64,000 nucleotides of DNA from Allobosea sp. Tri-44 (GTDB taxonomy: Bacteria > Pseudomonadota > Alphaproteobacteria > Rhizobiales > Beijerinckiaceae), in contig NZ_NBDP01000064.1 in the NCBI RefSeq assembly GCF_004123845.1, forward strand, positions 146,524 to 210,523. The letters are read 5' to 3'. The position numbers and the translations under genes were made by a program. The notes under the pieces were generated by a model that was not told where the DNA came from, did not search any database, and was given only the letters and a program-made list of their open reading frames with translations. Of the stretch, positions 25,303-35,314 are shown piece by piece (the stretch's first letter is position 1; each line of letters opens with the position of its first letter).

Positions 25303-26193
25303 TCAGGCGCTTTTCTTGGCCTTGCCGGCAGCGGGTTTTTTGGTCGACTTGGCTGCAGCCGATGGCTTCTTGCCGCGAGGCGGCGATTTTTCCGATTTGC
25401 CGGGGGACGAGCCGGTCTCCTCGCCGAGGCTCTTCTTCAGCGCCTCGAACAGGTTGACGACATTGGAGGGGCGCTCGGCGGGCTTCGCCACCGGCGGCTT
25501 CTTGCCCTTGCGCTTGGCCGCGATCAGCTCGAGCAGCGCCTCCTCATAGCGGTCCTCGAAGCCGCTCGGATCGAACGTCGCCTGCTTCTTCTCGATGATA
25601 TGGGTAGCGAGATCGACCAGCTCCTCGTCGAGCTTGCCCTTGCGCAAGCCATCGAAGATCTCGTCCGGCTGGCGCACGGTCTTGTCGTAGCGCAGCGTGG
25701 TCAGCAGCAGGCCCTTGTCGAAGGGCTCGATCATCACCGGCCGCTCGCGGCGATAGAGCACGATGCGAGCGATGCCGGCCTTCTTCTGCTTGGCCATCGC
25801 CTCGCGGATCACGGCGAAGGCCTCTTCCGAGACCTCGTCGGACGGGCTGAGATAATAGGGCTGGTCGAAATAGATCTGCGGGATCGCGGCGCGGTCGACG
25901 AACTGCTCGATCGACAGCGTATGCGAGCTTTCGATCTGGACCGCGTCGATCTCGTCCTCCTCGATCAGGAGGTATTCGTCGCCACCGATCTCGTAGCCCT
26001 TGACCTCGTCGTCGCTGTCGACCGGCTTGCCGCTGACGCTGTCGATGTACTGACGGCGCACGGTATTGCCGGTCTTGCGGTTGATGACGCGGAAGGAGAC
26101 CTTCTCGCTATGGTCGGTCGCGGAGGTCAGTTCGACGGCGCAGGAGACCAGCGAGAGCTTGAGATAGCCCTTCCAGGCCGGACGGGGCGCCAT
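25303..26193 (-). CDS. ku: Non-homologous end joining protein Ku
   Basis: Product of 296 residues from the ATG at 26193. It has the bacterial Ku core (about 5-190): WKGYLKLSLVSCAVEL, VKGYEIGGDEYLLIEEDEID and DKGLLLTTLRYDKTVR. The C-terminal tail (about 225-296) is rich in Lys, Ser, Ala and Pro, as in Ku proteins whose tail aids DNA threading and LigD recruitment. The start overlaps the stop of the small upstream gene as TGATG, which indicates translational coupling. Confidence 0.96.
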   Translation of the reverse strand: MAPRPAWKGYLKLSLVSCAVELTSATDHSEKVSFRVINRKTGNTVRRQYIDSVSGKPVDSDDEVKGYEIGGDEYLLIEEDEIDAVQIESSHTLSIEQFVDRAAIPQIYFDQPYYLSPSDEVSEEAFAVIREAMAKQKKAGIARIVLYRRERPVMIEPFDKGLLLTTLRYDKTVRQPDEIFDGLRKGKLDEELVDLATHIIEKKQATFDPSGFEDRYEEALLELIAAKRKGKKPPVAKPAERPSNVVNLFEALKKSLGEETGSSPGKSEKSPPRGKKPSAAAKSTKKPAAGKAKKSA

Positions 26194-26435
26194 CAAGCCG
26201 CCCTCAGCGCCGGCCGAGCCGGGAAGGCCGGCGGCAGGCCGCGCAGCCAGGCCTCGGCCCGGACGATCTCGTCGCGGGTCACGACCGGCACGGGATCGGA
26301 GAGGATCGCGAGCAGGACCTCGCGGTCGAGCTGGCCGTTGGCGATCACGTCACGGAGCGCGTCGCGGGTTTCGCGCTCGGCCCGCAGCTGGGCGCCGAGC
26401 GCGGCGATGAGGCGGTCCTTCGGCATGGCTGGCAT
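26193..26435 (-). CDS. Small unknown protein coupled to ku
   Basis: I do not recognise this 80-residue protein. It is helical and charged (DRLIAALGAQLRAERETRDALRD), with a middle segment EVLLAILSDPVPVVTRDEIVRAEAWL and a Pro/Ala tail. It has no membrane segment. The stop shares a base with the ku ATG (TGATG), placing it first in a three-gene ku-ligD unit. A second ATG (26426) is possible. It may be a repair accessory factor or merely a leader cistron; only context supports a link to repair. Confidence 0.6.
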   Translation of the reverse strand: MPAMPKDRLIAALGAQLRAERETRDALRDVIANGQLDREVLLAILSDPVPVVTRDEIVRAEAWLRGLPPAFPARPALRAA

Positions 26436-26514
26436 GATACTCGACCCCGGTTGGAGACCTGCGGCGAGTCAACCTATGGAGCCGGCAGAGGTTCCGGCGG
26501 GCAGTGCCTCGGAG

Positions 26515-27012
26515 TCAGCGAGCTGGCTCGTCGTCCACCAGTACTTCCTCGGGCGGAACCGGATCGGGTGCACCCTCGGAGAGGTATCGTGCCAGGATCG
26601 CCGGCAGACCCAATGGCGTAAGCGGCTCCTGGACGCTGTTGAGCTCGGCGACCGGCCACCAGCGATGCTCGACGACGTTCTGCGCCTCGACCTCGTCGGT
26701 CATGATGGGATCGAAGCGAGCGACCTCGACGATGCGATACTCCTCGCGCTGCGAGATTCGGCGGGCGCCCCAGTCGAAGGTATGGTGGCGGCGCCAGACC
26801 AATGCTCCGATCCGGAATTCGACCAGCCCGAGCTCTTCGCGGAGTTCGCGCCTCAGGCCGTCCTCGATCGTCTCACCATGATCGAGCCCGCCGCCCGGCG
26901 CGATCCAGAAGCACCTCGTTTCGCCTGGCGGTCGCAGGCGAAAGAGCAGGGTCTCCCGTTCCGGCGTGAGGATGAGCGCGCGCACAGCCTGTCTTTCCTC
27001 AACCTGCTGCAT
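26515..27012 (-). CDS. Nudix hydrolase
   Basis: The 165-residue protein carries a complete Nudix box (G-x5-E-x7-RELREELGL, starting in APGGGLDHGE at about residue 40), the catalytic helix for nucleoside-diphosphate-linked substrates. A GAGGGGAAGG site precedes the ATG at 27012, excluding a longer frame. Substrate is not predictable. It lies 79 bp upstream of the ku-associated small gene in the same direction, so it may belong to the repair cluster. Confidence 0.92.
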   Translation of the reverse strand: MQQVEERQAVRALILTPERETLLFRLRPPGETRCFWIAPGGGLDHGETIEDGLRRELREELGLVEFRIGALVWRRHHTFDWGARRISQREEYRIVEVARFDPIMTDEVEAQNVVEHRWWPVAELNSVQEPLTPLGLPAILARYLSEGAPDPVPPEEVLVDDEPAR

Positions 27013-27196
27013 GCCCTTCCCCTCGCCGCGACGCTGCACGCTAGCCTTTCCGCCAGTTTCGTGTATATGCCCGGGCAACCGGCCCGATGGCCGGCTGCGC
27101 ATCCCTTCCGCGATGAGGCGGATGCGGGCTTCGGACCCTGCTGGACGACATCCCGGCCTGGCCCGCCAGATCAACACCGAACCAAAGGACATGACG

Positions 27197-27466
27197 ATGT
27201 CGATCACTGCCGAGCGCAAGACCGCGCTCATCAACGAACACGCCACCAAGCCGAACGACACCGGCTCGCCGGAAGTCCAGGTCGCGATCCTCACCGAGCG
27301 CATTAACAACCTGACCGGCCACTTCAAGTCCCACACCAAGGACAACCATTCGCGTCGCGGCCTGCTCAAGCTGGTCTCGCAGCGCCGCTCCCTGCTCGAC
27401 TACCTCAAGGGCAAGGAAGAAGCGCGCTACAAGACGTTGATCGAGAAGCTCGGCATCCGCCGCTGA
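27197..27466 (+). CDS. rpsO: 30S ribosomal protein S15
   Basis: The 89-residue protein has the standard S15 length and sequence (GSPEVQVAILTERINNLT, HSRRGLLKLVSQRRSLLDYL). It binds 16S rRNA in the central domain. The ATG at 27197 is chosen over the one at 27191 because the AAGGA site ends only 1-2 nt before the latter. Together with pnp downstream it forms the widespread rpsO-pnp pair. The 184-bp region upstream, divergent from the Nudix gene, should carry the promoter. Confidence 0.97.
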   Translation: MSITAERKTALINEHATKPNDTGSPEVQVAILTERINNLTGHFKSHTKDNHSRRGLLKLVSQRRSLLDYLKGKEEARYKTLIEKLGIRR

Positions 27467-27480
27467 TCGAGACCGAATTT

Positions 27481-27508
27481 CCGCCCGGTGCCTCGCTGCT
27501 CCGGGCGG
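27481..27508 (+). terminator. Hairpin 1 between rpsO and pnp
   Basis: CCGCCCGG (27481-27488) and CCGGGCGG (27501-27508) form a perfect stem with a 12-nt loop, followed by TTCT only. It lies 14 bp after rpsO; likely an attenuating terminator or RNase III-type stem. Confidence 0.5.
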
Positions 27509-27516
27509 TTCTACTA

Positions 27517-27536
27517 GAGGCCACGTAACAGGCCTC
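27517..27536 (+). promoter_or_regulatory. Hairpin 2 in the pnp leader
   Basis: GAGGCC (27517-27522) and GGCCTC (27531-27536) form a second stem directly after hairpin 1. The rest of the 284-bp rpsO-pnp gap (27537-27750) shows no supported gene. Stacked leader hairpins are the setting in which pnp is autoregulated in Escherichia coli. Confidence 0.4.
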
Positions 27537-27750
27537 GTTTCGGGAGCGCCGCAATGACGCGACGTTCCCCCTTCAGTGCGGCAGCCGCATGGGGCGGCGC
27601 ACCGCATGATCCGCCGGCGTCAGCGACGTCCATGGCAGGATCGCCGAGCGCCCGGGCGCCGCTTCTTTCGAGCATATCCCGGACGTTTAGCCGTCTTGCC
27701 CATGGGCTCGAGCGACGCCGGACGGATCGCATCCGACCGAAAGAAAACCA

Positions 27751-29922
<2,172 letters not shown>

Positions 29923-29941
29923 GCTGCCCGGAACGCGCTAG

Positions 29942-29957
29942 CGTTTCACGTGAATCA
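29942..29957. other. parS-like site downstream of pnp
   Basis: The 16-mer CGTTTCACGTGAATCA matches the parS consensus TGTTTCACGTGAAACA at 14 of 16 positions, including the central palindrome TTTCACGTGAA. It is intergenic, immediately before the pnp terminator. Confidence 0.6.
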
Positions 29958-29996
29958 GACGCCCCGCATCGAAAGGTGCGGGGCGTCTCTTTTTGG
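29958..29996 (+). terminator. Rho-independent terminator of pnp
   Basis: GACGCCCCGCA (29958-29968) and TGCGGGGCGTC (29977-29987) form a perfect 11-bp stem with an 8-nt loop, followed by TCTTTTT. Confidence 0.92.
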
Positions 29997-30030
29997 GGCA
30001 AACCTCTGGTGCGCTGCAGCGAATCCAAAT

Positions 30031-30040
30031 AGTCTAGACT
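30031..30040. promoter_or_regulatory. Palindrome AGTCTAGACT upstream of the PPOX gene
   Basis: A perfect 10-bp palindrome lies 20 bp upstream of the start codon and 10 bp before the GGAGG site, in a locally A/T-rich segment, so it probably overlaps the promoter. Operator function is inferred. Confidence 0.35.
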
Positions 30041-30060
30041 TATTGTCTTCGGAGGCTGGC

Positions 30061-30693
30061 ATGACCGCGCATCGCATCACCTCACCCGAGCAGCTCGCCG
30101 CGCTCTACCCGAACCCGATCGCACCGGCCTCGGTGATCAAGGAGATCGACCACATCGACGCCAACTATGGTGCGCTGATCGCGGCCTCGCCGTTTTTCGT
30201 GCTCGCCACCAACGGTCCGGACGGCCTGGATTGCTCGCCGCGCGGGGATCTGCCGGGGTTTGTTACGGTCAGCGACGCGAAAACGCTGCTGATTCCGGAC
30301 CGAAGAGGCAATAACAGACTGGATTCATTGAAGAATCTTCTGTCCGACAATCGAATCGGAATGCTCTTTCTGATCCCCGGATATGGCGAAACCCTGCGCG
30401 TCAACGGTACCGCGGTGCTGTCGACCGAGCCGGAGCTGTGCGCGCGCTTCGAGATGTCCGGGAAGCTGCCCGCCTGCGTGATCGTGGTGACCGTCGAGGC
30501 GGCCTACTTCCAATGCTCGCGGGCGGTGGTGCGCGCCGACCTCTGGAACCCGGCGGCGCAGGTCGACAAGCGCACACTGCCGAGCGCCGGCACGATCCTG
30601 CGGGAGATTTCGGCGCGGGCCGCGGCAGAGACGTTCGACGGCGAGGCCTATGACAAGGCGTTGCCGGAGCGGGTCAAGGCGACGCTGTACTGA
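30061..30693 (+). CDS. Pyridoxamine 5'-phosphate oxidase (PPOX) family FMN-binding protein
   Basis: The 210-residue protein is of the PPOX split-barrel class often named MSMEG_1061-like: FFVLATNGPDGLDCSPRGD, LLIPDRRGNNRLDSLKNLL, GMLFLIPGYGETLRVNGTA. Such proteins bind FMN or F420-type cofactors and usually reduce small molecules; the substrate is unknown. GGAGG is 5 nt before the ATG. It stands alone between the pnp terminator and a palindromic repeat. Confidence 0.9.
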   Translation: MTAHRITSPEQLAALYPNPIAPASVIKEIDHIDANYGALIAASPFFVLATNGPDGLDCSPRGDLPGFVTVSDAKTLLIPDRRGNNRLDSLKNLLSDNRIGMLFLIPGYGETLRVNGTAVLSTEPELCARFEMSGKLPACVIVVTVEAAYFQCSRAVVRADLWNPAAQVDKRTLPSAGTILREISARAAAETFDGEAYDKALPERVKATLY

Positions 30694-30703
30694 CCAGGCG
30701 CGA

Positions 30704-30804
30704 GTCGTCCCGGGCGGAGCGAAGCGCAGACCCGGGACTCATGCCTGAACCGTTCCGGAATGGATCCCGGATCGGCGCCGCTATCGCGGCTTGTCCGGGA
30801 TGAC
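30704..30804. repeat. Dispersed palindromic repeat, GTCGTCCCGG...CCGGGATGAC type
   Basis: Outer inverted arms (GTCGTCCCGG and CCGGGATGAC) enclose inner CCCGGGA/TCCCGG arms and the GAGCGAAGCGCAGACCCGGG block, a composition typical of intergenic REP-like elements of Hyphomicrobiales. It lies between convergent genes. Confidence 0.7.
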
Positions 30805-30816
30805 AGAACGTGGGGC

Positions 30817-32448
30817 CTACTCCAGCGCCCCGACCACCGCCTCGACCGCCTCGACGATCGCGCCCGAGCGCACCAGCACCGTCGCCTCATTCATCTCGGC
30901 GGCGTACCAGCGGTCGCCGTCGAGTGCCGGCGGGATCGTCTCGCGCAGCGCGTCCAGCGCCGCCTGCGTGCCCTTGCCGATCGGATGGGCCTTCGCCGTC
31001 TCGGCGATCAGCGACAGCGCCTGGCAGGCCATCAGGATCTCGGCGGCGATGATCATCTCGACATTCTCGACGACGGTGCGCGCCTTGCGGCCGCACCAGG
31101 TCGAGTTCGAGACATGGTCCTCGGCATTCGACTTGCCCGGGATCGAATCGACCGAGCCGGGTGATGACAGCGTGCGGTTCTCCATCACCAGGGCCGACAT
31201 CGAGCATTGCACCGTGGCAAAGCCGGTGTTGAGGCCGCGCTTGCCGGCGAGCAGGTTGCGCGGCAGGCCGTAGCTCAGCGTCGGGTCGACGAGGCGGGCG
31301 AGGCGGCGCTCGCAGATCGAGCCGAGATCGGTCATGGCGATGGCGAGCAGGTCCATCGCCTGCGCGACATACTGGCCGTGGAAATGGCCGCCGGAGATGA
31401 CACGGTAGCCATCGTCCTCCGGGAAGATCAGCGGATTGTCGGTCGCCGAATTGGTCTCGGTTGCGATGATGCGGCTGACATAGTCGAGCGCCTCGCGCGC
31501 GGGGCCATGAACCTGCGGGGCGCAGCGCAGCGAATAGACGTCCTGGACCCGCGGCGCCGGCGGCTTGCCTGGCGTGCGGCCGATCTCGTCGGGATAGATC
31601 GTCTCGCGGGCCGAGGCCGAGCAGCGCTTCGAGCCTTGCGTGATCTTGAGCAGGTTGCGCGCGACCAGCGCCTGGCCGGGATGCGGGCGGGCGGCATGGA
31701 CGCGCGGATCGAAAGCGGCGAGTTCGCCGCGCATGGCTTCGAGCGAAAGCGCCAACCCGATATCCGCGGCCTTGGTCAGGCGCCTGGCGTCCTCGGTGGC
31801 GAGCACACCGAGCGCCAGCGAGACGGTCGAGCCGTTGATCAGAGCGGACGCGTCCTTGGCGCCGAGCTTGAAGTCGGGCTCCAGCCCAGCCTTGGCGAGG
31901 GCGTCGCGGGCCTTCATACGCTTGCCCTTGTAGAAGGCTTCCGCTTCCTCGAAGCCGCAGACCGCCGCCGACATATGGGCGAGCGGGGCGAGATCGCCGG
32001 AGGCGCCGACCGAGCCCTTTTGCGGGATCACCGGGTGAACGCCGGCATTGAGGCAGGCGAGCAGGCGCTCGACCAGCGCGACCTGCGGGCCGGAATAGTT
32101 CGAGGCGAAGGCATTGGCGCGCAGCAGCATGGTGGCGCGCGTCACATCCTCGGGAAAGGGCTCGCCGATGCCGGTGGCGTGCGCATAGACGCTCTTGCGC
32201 TGATATTCGGTCATCTCCGACATCAGCACGCGCTGGTCCTTGAACAGGCCGACACCGGTGTTGAAGGAGTACATGAACGGGGCTTCGTCGTTCATGAAAT
32301 TGGCGTCGATATGGGCCCGCGTCGCCGCGATCGCCTCGCGCGCTGCCGGCGCGAGATTCGCCTTCTCATAGCGGCCGGAGGGGCCGGGCCGGGCCACGCG
32401 CAGCACCTGCTTGCCCTTCAGAGTCCGTCCGTCGATCGTTACCGCCAT
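30817..32448 (-). CDS. Aromatic amino acid (histidine/phenylalanine) ammonia-lyase family protein
   Basis: The 543-residue enzyme contains the MIO-forming triad Ala149-Ser150-Gly151 (GSVGASGDLAPLAH) and the catalytic Tyr60 (MYSFNTGVG), so it eliminates ammonia from an aromatic amino acid. At the selectivity site, where histidine lyases have Ser-His, it reads Ala89-His90, keeping the His of HutH-type enzymes. It is longer than typical HutH (about 510) and no hutU, hutI or hutG is nearby, so the physiological substrate is open. ATG at 32448. Confidence 0.9.
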   Translation of the reverse strand: MAVTIDGRTLKGKQVLRVARPGPSGRYEKANLAPAAREAIAATRAHIDANFMNDEAPFMYSFNTGVGLFKDQRVLMSEMTEYQRKSVYAHATGIGEPFPEDVTRATMLLRANAFASNYSGPQVALVERLLACLNAGVHPVIPQKGSVGASGDLAPLAHMSAAVCGFEEAEAFYKGKRMKARDALAKAGLEPDFKLGAKDASALINGSTVSLALGVLATEDARRLTKAADIGLALSLEAMRGELAAFDPRVHAARPHPGQALVARNLLKITQGSKRCSASARETIYPDEIGRTPGKPPAPRVQDVYSLRCAPQVHGPAREALDYVSRIIATETNSATDNPLIFPEDDGYRVISGGHFHGQYVAQAMDLLAIAMTDLGSICERRLARLVDPTLSYGLPRNLLAGKRGLNTGFATVQCSMSALVMENRTLSSPGSVDSIPGKSNAEDHVSNSTWCGRKARTVVENVEMIIAAEILMACQALSLIAETAKAHPIGKGTQAALDALRETIPPALDGDRWYAAEMNEATVLVRSGAIVEAVEAVVGALE

Positions 32449-32535
32449 GGCCTGTCCTCGTCAGCTTTGCCGTCGATCTAACGGGCCATCGCGGAAAAGG
32501 AAAAGGCCCATTCCCGCCCGGAAACGAAAAGCACC

Positions 32536-32566
32536 TTGCACGATGCAGTGCGGACTGCGCTAGGAT
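32536..32566 (+). promoter_or_regulatory. Possible hemA promoter
   Basis: TTGCAC (32536-32541) and TAGGAT (32561-32566) resemble -35 and -10 elements, but the 19-bp spacer is long. It lies about 90 bp before the hemA start in the 207-bp divergent gap. Confidence 0.3.
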
Positions 32567-32655
32567 CGAACCGCTGCGGCCTTGCTCCGGCGCGACATCG
32601 GCGCGCCTTTACGCAGCGCCTGGAATCCCTAAAAGGTGCCGCCAGGAGCGTCACG

Positions 32656-33867
32656 ATGGATTTCGAAGCCTTTTTCCGCAGCGAACTCGACGGCCTCAGG
32701 GCCGAGGGCCGCTACCGCGTCTTCGCCGATCTCGAGCGCCGTGCCGGCCGCTTTCCCCGCGCCGCCTTCCACGGCCCGGGCGGGCCACGCGAGGTCACCG
32801 TCTGGTGCTCGAACGACTATCTCGGCATGGGCCAGCACCCGGCCGTGCTCGCTGCGATGCGCGAAGCGCTCGACAGCTGCGGCGCCGGCGCCGGCGGCAC
32901 CCGCAACATCGCCGGGACCAACCACTATCACGTCCTCCTGGAGCGCGAGCTCGCCGACCTGCACGGCAAGGAGGCGGCGCTGCTGTTCAACTCCGGCTAC
33001 ATGTCGAACTGGGCCTCGCTCTCGACGCTGGCCGCGCGCATTCCCGGCTGCGTCGTGCTGACCGACGCTGCGAACCACGCCTCGATGATCGAGGGCATCC
33101 GGCATTCGCGGGCAGAGAAGCTGATCTTCGCCCATAACGATGCGCAGGATTTGCGCCGCAAGCTCCAGGCGATCGATCCGGCCAGGCCGAAGCTGATCGC
33201 CTTCGAGTCGGTCTATTCGATGGATGGCGACATCGCACCTGTCGCCGAATTCTGCGATCTCGCCGACGAGTTCGGCGCGATGACCTATATCGACGAGGTC
33301 CATGCCGTCGGGCTCTACGGCCCGCGCGGCGGCGGCGTCAGCGAGCGCGACGGGCTCACTCACCGGCTCGACCTGATCGAGGGCACGCTGGCCAAGTCCT
33401 TCGGCGTGATGGGCGGCTATGTCACCGGCTCAGCAGCTCTCTGCGACTTCATCCGCAGCTTCGCCTCCGGCTTCATCTTCTCGAGCTCGCTGCCGCCCAC
33501 CCTCGCCGCCGGTGCGCTCGCCGCGATTCGTCATCTCAAGACGAGCTCGGTTGAGCGCGAGGGCCAGCAGGACCAGGTGCGCAAGCTCCGCAGTCAGCTC
33601 GACCAGGCCGGCATCCCGCATCTGCCCAACCCCAGCCATATCGTGCCGGTGATGGTCGGCGATGCCGCGCTGTGCAAGCGGATCAGCGACGAGCTGCTGG
33701 AGCGCTTTTCGATCTACGTCCAGCCGATCAATTACCCGACCGTGGCACGCGGCAGCGAGCGGCTGCGCATCACGCCGACACCACTGCATTCAGACGAGGA
33801 CATCGCCGCGCTGGTCGGCGCGCTCAGCGGGATCTGGAGCGCGGCGGGACTGAAGCGGGCGGCCTGA
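32656..33867 (+). CDS. hemA: 5-aminolevulinate synthase
   Basis: The 403-residue PLP enzyme condenses glycine and succinyl-CoA, the first step of the alphaproteobacterial (Shemin/C4) heme pathway. Motifs: WCSNDYLGMGQHP, GAGAGGTRNIAGTNHYH, YIDEVHAVGLYG and the PLP-binding Lys247 in GTLAKSFGVMGGY. The ATG at 32656 has an AGGAG site; the longer frame upstream is not homologous. hemE and hemJ of the same pathway are 10 kb away. A terminator overlaps the stop codon. Confidence 0.96.
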   Translation: MDFEAFFRSELDGLRAEGRYRVFADLERRAGRFPRAAFHGPGGPREVTVWCSNDYLGMGQHPAVLAAMREALDSCGAGAGGTRNIAGTNHYHVLLERELADLHGKEAALLFNSGYMSNWASLSTLAARIPGCVVLTDAANHASMIEGIRHSRAEKLIFAHNDAQDLRRKLQAIDPARPKLIAFESVYSMDGDIAPVAEFCDLADEFGAMTYIDEVHAVGLYGPRGGGVSERDGLTHRLDLIEGTLAKSFGVMGGYVTGSAALCDFIRSFASGFIFSSSLPPTLAAGALAAIRHLKTSSVEREGQQDQVRKLRSQLDQAGIPHLPNPSHIVPVMVGDAALCKRISDELLERFSIYVQPINYPTVARGSERLRITPTPLHSDEDIAALVGALSGIWSAAGLKRAA

Positions 33868-33882
33868 ACGGCCGCCCTTTTT
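33857..33882 (+). terminator. Rho-independent terminator overlapping the hemA stop
   Basis: GGGCGGCC (33857-33864) and GGCCGCCC (33870-33877) pair around the loop TGAAC, which contains the hemA stop codon TGA; TTTTT follows. Confidence 0.88.
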
Positions 33883-33884
33883 CG

Positions 33885-34883
33885 TCAGAGCAGGCCGTTA
33901 TTGCCCGCGAGCGTCTTCAGGTTGACGTCCGGGCGCGCGCCGACATGGCTGATGACTTCGGCGGCGGCAAGCGCGCCGAGCCGCAGGCAATCGCGGGCCT
34001 CGCGGTTGGTCGTCAGGCCGTGCAGAAAGCCGGCTGCGAAGAGATCGCCGGCGCCGGTCGCATCGACCACACGCTCGATCGGGAAGACCGGCTCGGCAAC
34101 GACGCCATCGGGCGTCAGCGCCAGCGCGCCGTTCTCCGAGCGCGTGATGACCGCCAGGATGTTTTCGGCCCGCAGCGCCGCCAGCGCCGTGTCGAAATCG
34201 GCGCTCTGATAGAGGCTCTTCAGCTCGTGTTCGTTGGCGAAGACGAGATCGACCATGCGATTGCGGATCAGGCCGAGGAATTCATCGCGATAGCGGTCGA
34301 CGCAGAAGGAATCCGACAGGGTGATGGCAACGCGGCCACCAGCCTTGTGGGCGAGCTCCGAGGCCTTGCGGAAGGCGTCCTTGGCCGCCGGCGGATCCCA
34401 GAGATAGCCTTCGAGATAGACGATATCGGCGTTCTCGACCGTCGCGGCATCGACATCGGCCGGCGACAGGCCCTGGCAGGCGCCGAGATAGGTGTTCATC
34501 GTGCGCTCGCCATCCGGCGTGACGATGATGAAGGAGCGCGCCGTCGCCGGGCCGTCATTCGCCGCAGCGGTATCGAAGGCGACGCCGAGTGAGGTCAGAT
34601 CGTGGCGATAGAGCCCGCCGAGCTCGTCGGCCTTGACCTTGCCGATGAAGGCACCCTTTCCGCCGAAGGAGGCGAGCCCGGCGATGGTGTTGGCGGCCGA
34701 ACCGCCGGAGACCACCTTGCCCGGCCCCATCGCGCCATAGAGCAATTCGGCCCTGGCTTCATCGATCAGCGCCATCGAGCCTTTGACCAACTCGTACTGC
34801 GCCAGGAAATCTTCCTCCGCCGAGGCGAAGACGTCGACGATGGCGTTGCCGAGGGCGAGCACGTCATAGCGCTTGGAGGTCAT
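33885..34883 (-). CDS. Adenosine kinase / PfkB-family carbohydrate kinase
   Basis: The 332-residue ribokinase-fold enzyme has PfkB signatures: GGSAANTIAGLASFGGKGAFIGKV near the N-terminus in pieces (GSAANTIAGLASFGG) and the C-terminal VDATGAGDLFAAGFLHGL with the catalytic Asp of GAGD. The adenosine-kinase-like subgroup is common in alphaproteobacteria; substrate assignment is by subfamily resemblance only. The ATG at 34883 fits homology. It is the last gene on this strand before the hemA terminator. Confidence 0.9.
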   Translation of the reverse strand: MTSKRYDVLALGNAIVDVFASAEEDFLAQYELVKGSMALIDEARAELLYGAMGPGKVVSGGSAANTIAGLASFGGKGAFIGKVKADELGGLYRHDLTSLGVAFDTAAANDGPATARSFIIVTPDGERTMNTYLGACQGLSPADVDAATVENADIVYLEGYLWDPPAAKDAFRKASELAHKAGGRVAITLSDSFCVDRYRDEFLGLIRNRMVDLVFANEHELKSLYQSADFDTALAALRAENILAVITRSENGALALTPDGVVAEPVFPIERVVDATGAGDLFAAGFLHGLTTNREARDCLRLGALAAAEVISHVGARPDVNLKTLAGNNGLL

Positions 34884-34939
34884 GAAGCTGTCCTGGATGG
34901 CGGGAGAATGGCGGCGTGTGGCATTGCCGGGAGAGGAGG

Positions 34940-35314
34940 TCAAGCGCTGCCGCGCCGGCGCGCGGCGCTGTCGAGGATCGAGGTCAGAGCCGCCAGATCG
35001 GACGGACCGAGCCACTGCACCTCATGAGCGAGGCGATTGGCGAACAATGTCGCCTCCGGTTCGAGGCCGGCCGTATCGATCACGATGCGCGGATGGGAGA
35101 GCTCGGCGAGGCGGATCAGTTCGTCCGCCTCGTCCCAGATCACGCCGAGCACATGGATCGCGCCCTGGATCAGGGTGAAGGTCGGCTGGCCGCGCTTGCC
35201 GTGCTCCAGCGCCGAGAGATAGGCGGGTGTGACGCCGAGCGCTTGCGCCATCTGCGCCAGCGTGACGCCGCGAGCCGCACGCAATTCACGGACGCGGCGG
35301 CCGAAGGGCGTCAT
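34940..35314 (-). CDS. Helix-turn-helix (XRE) domain protein
   Basis: The 124-residue protein has an N-terminal XRE HTH (about 3-60; FGRRVRELRAARGVTLAQMAQAL, VTPAYLSALEHGKRG) and a helical C-terminal half with IRLAELSHPRIVIDTAGLEPEATLFANRL. The target is unknown. It overlaps the upstream Smr gene by 4 bp (ATGA), so it is co-translated with the mltA-smr chain. Confidence 0.9.
   Translation of the reverse strand: MTPFGRRVRELRAARGVTLAQMAQALGVTPAYLSALEHGKRGQPTFTLIQGAIHVLGVIWDEADELIRLAELSHPRIVIDTAGLEPEATLFANRLAHEVQWLGPSDLAALTSILDSAARRRGSA

Noticed and set aside
24502..27306. 934-codon open frame antisense to ligD, ku and the Nudix gene
   Set aside because: It mirrors conserved genes on the other strand, shows low-complexity Arg/Leu/Ala sequence without family motifs, and has no ribosome-binding site; typical of GC-rich DNA.
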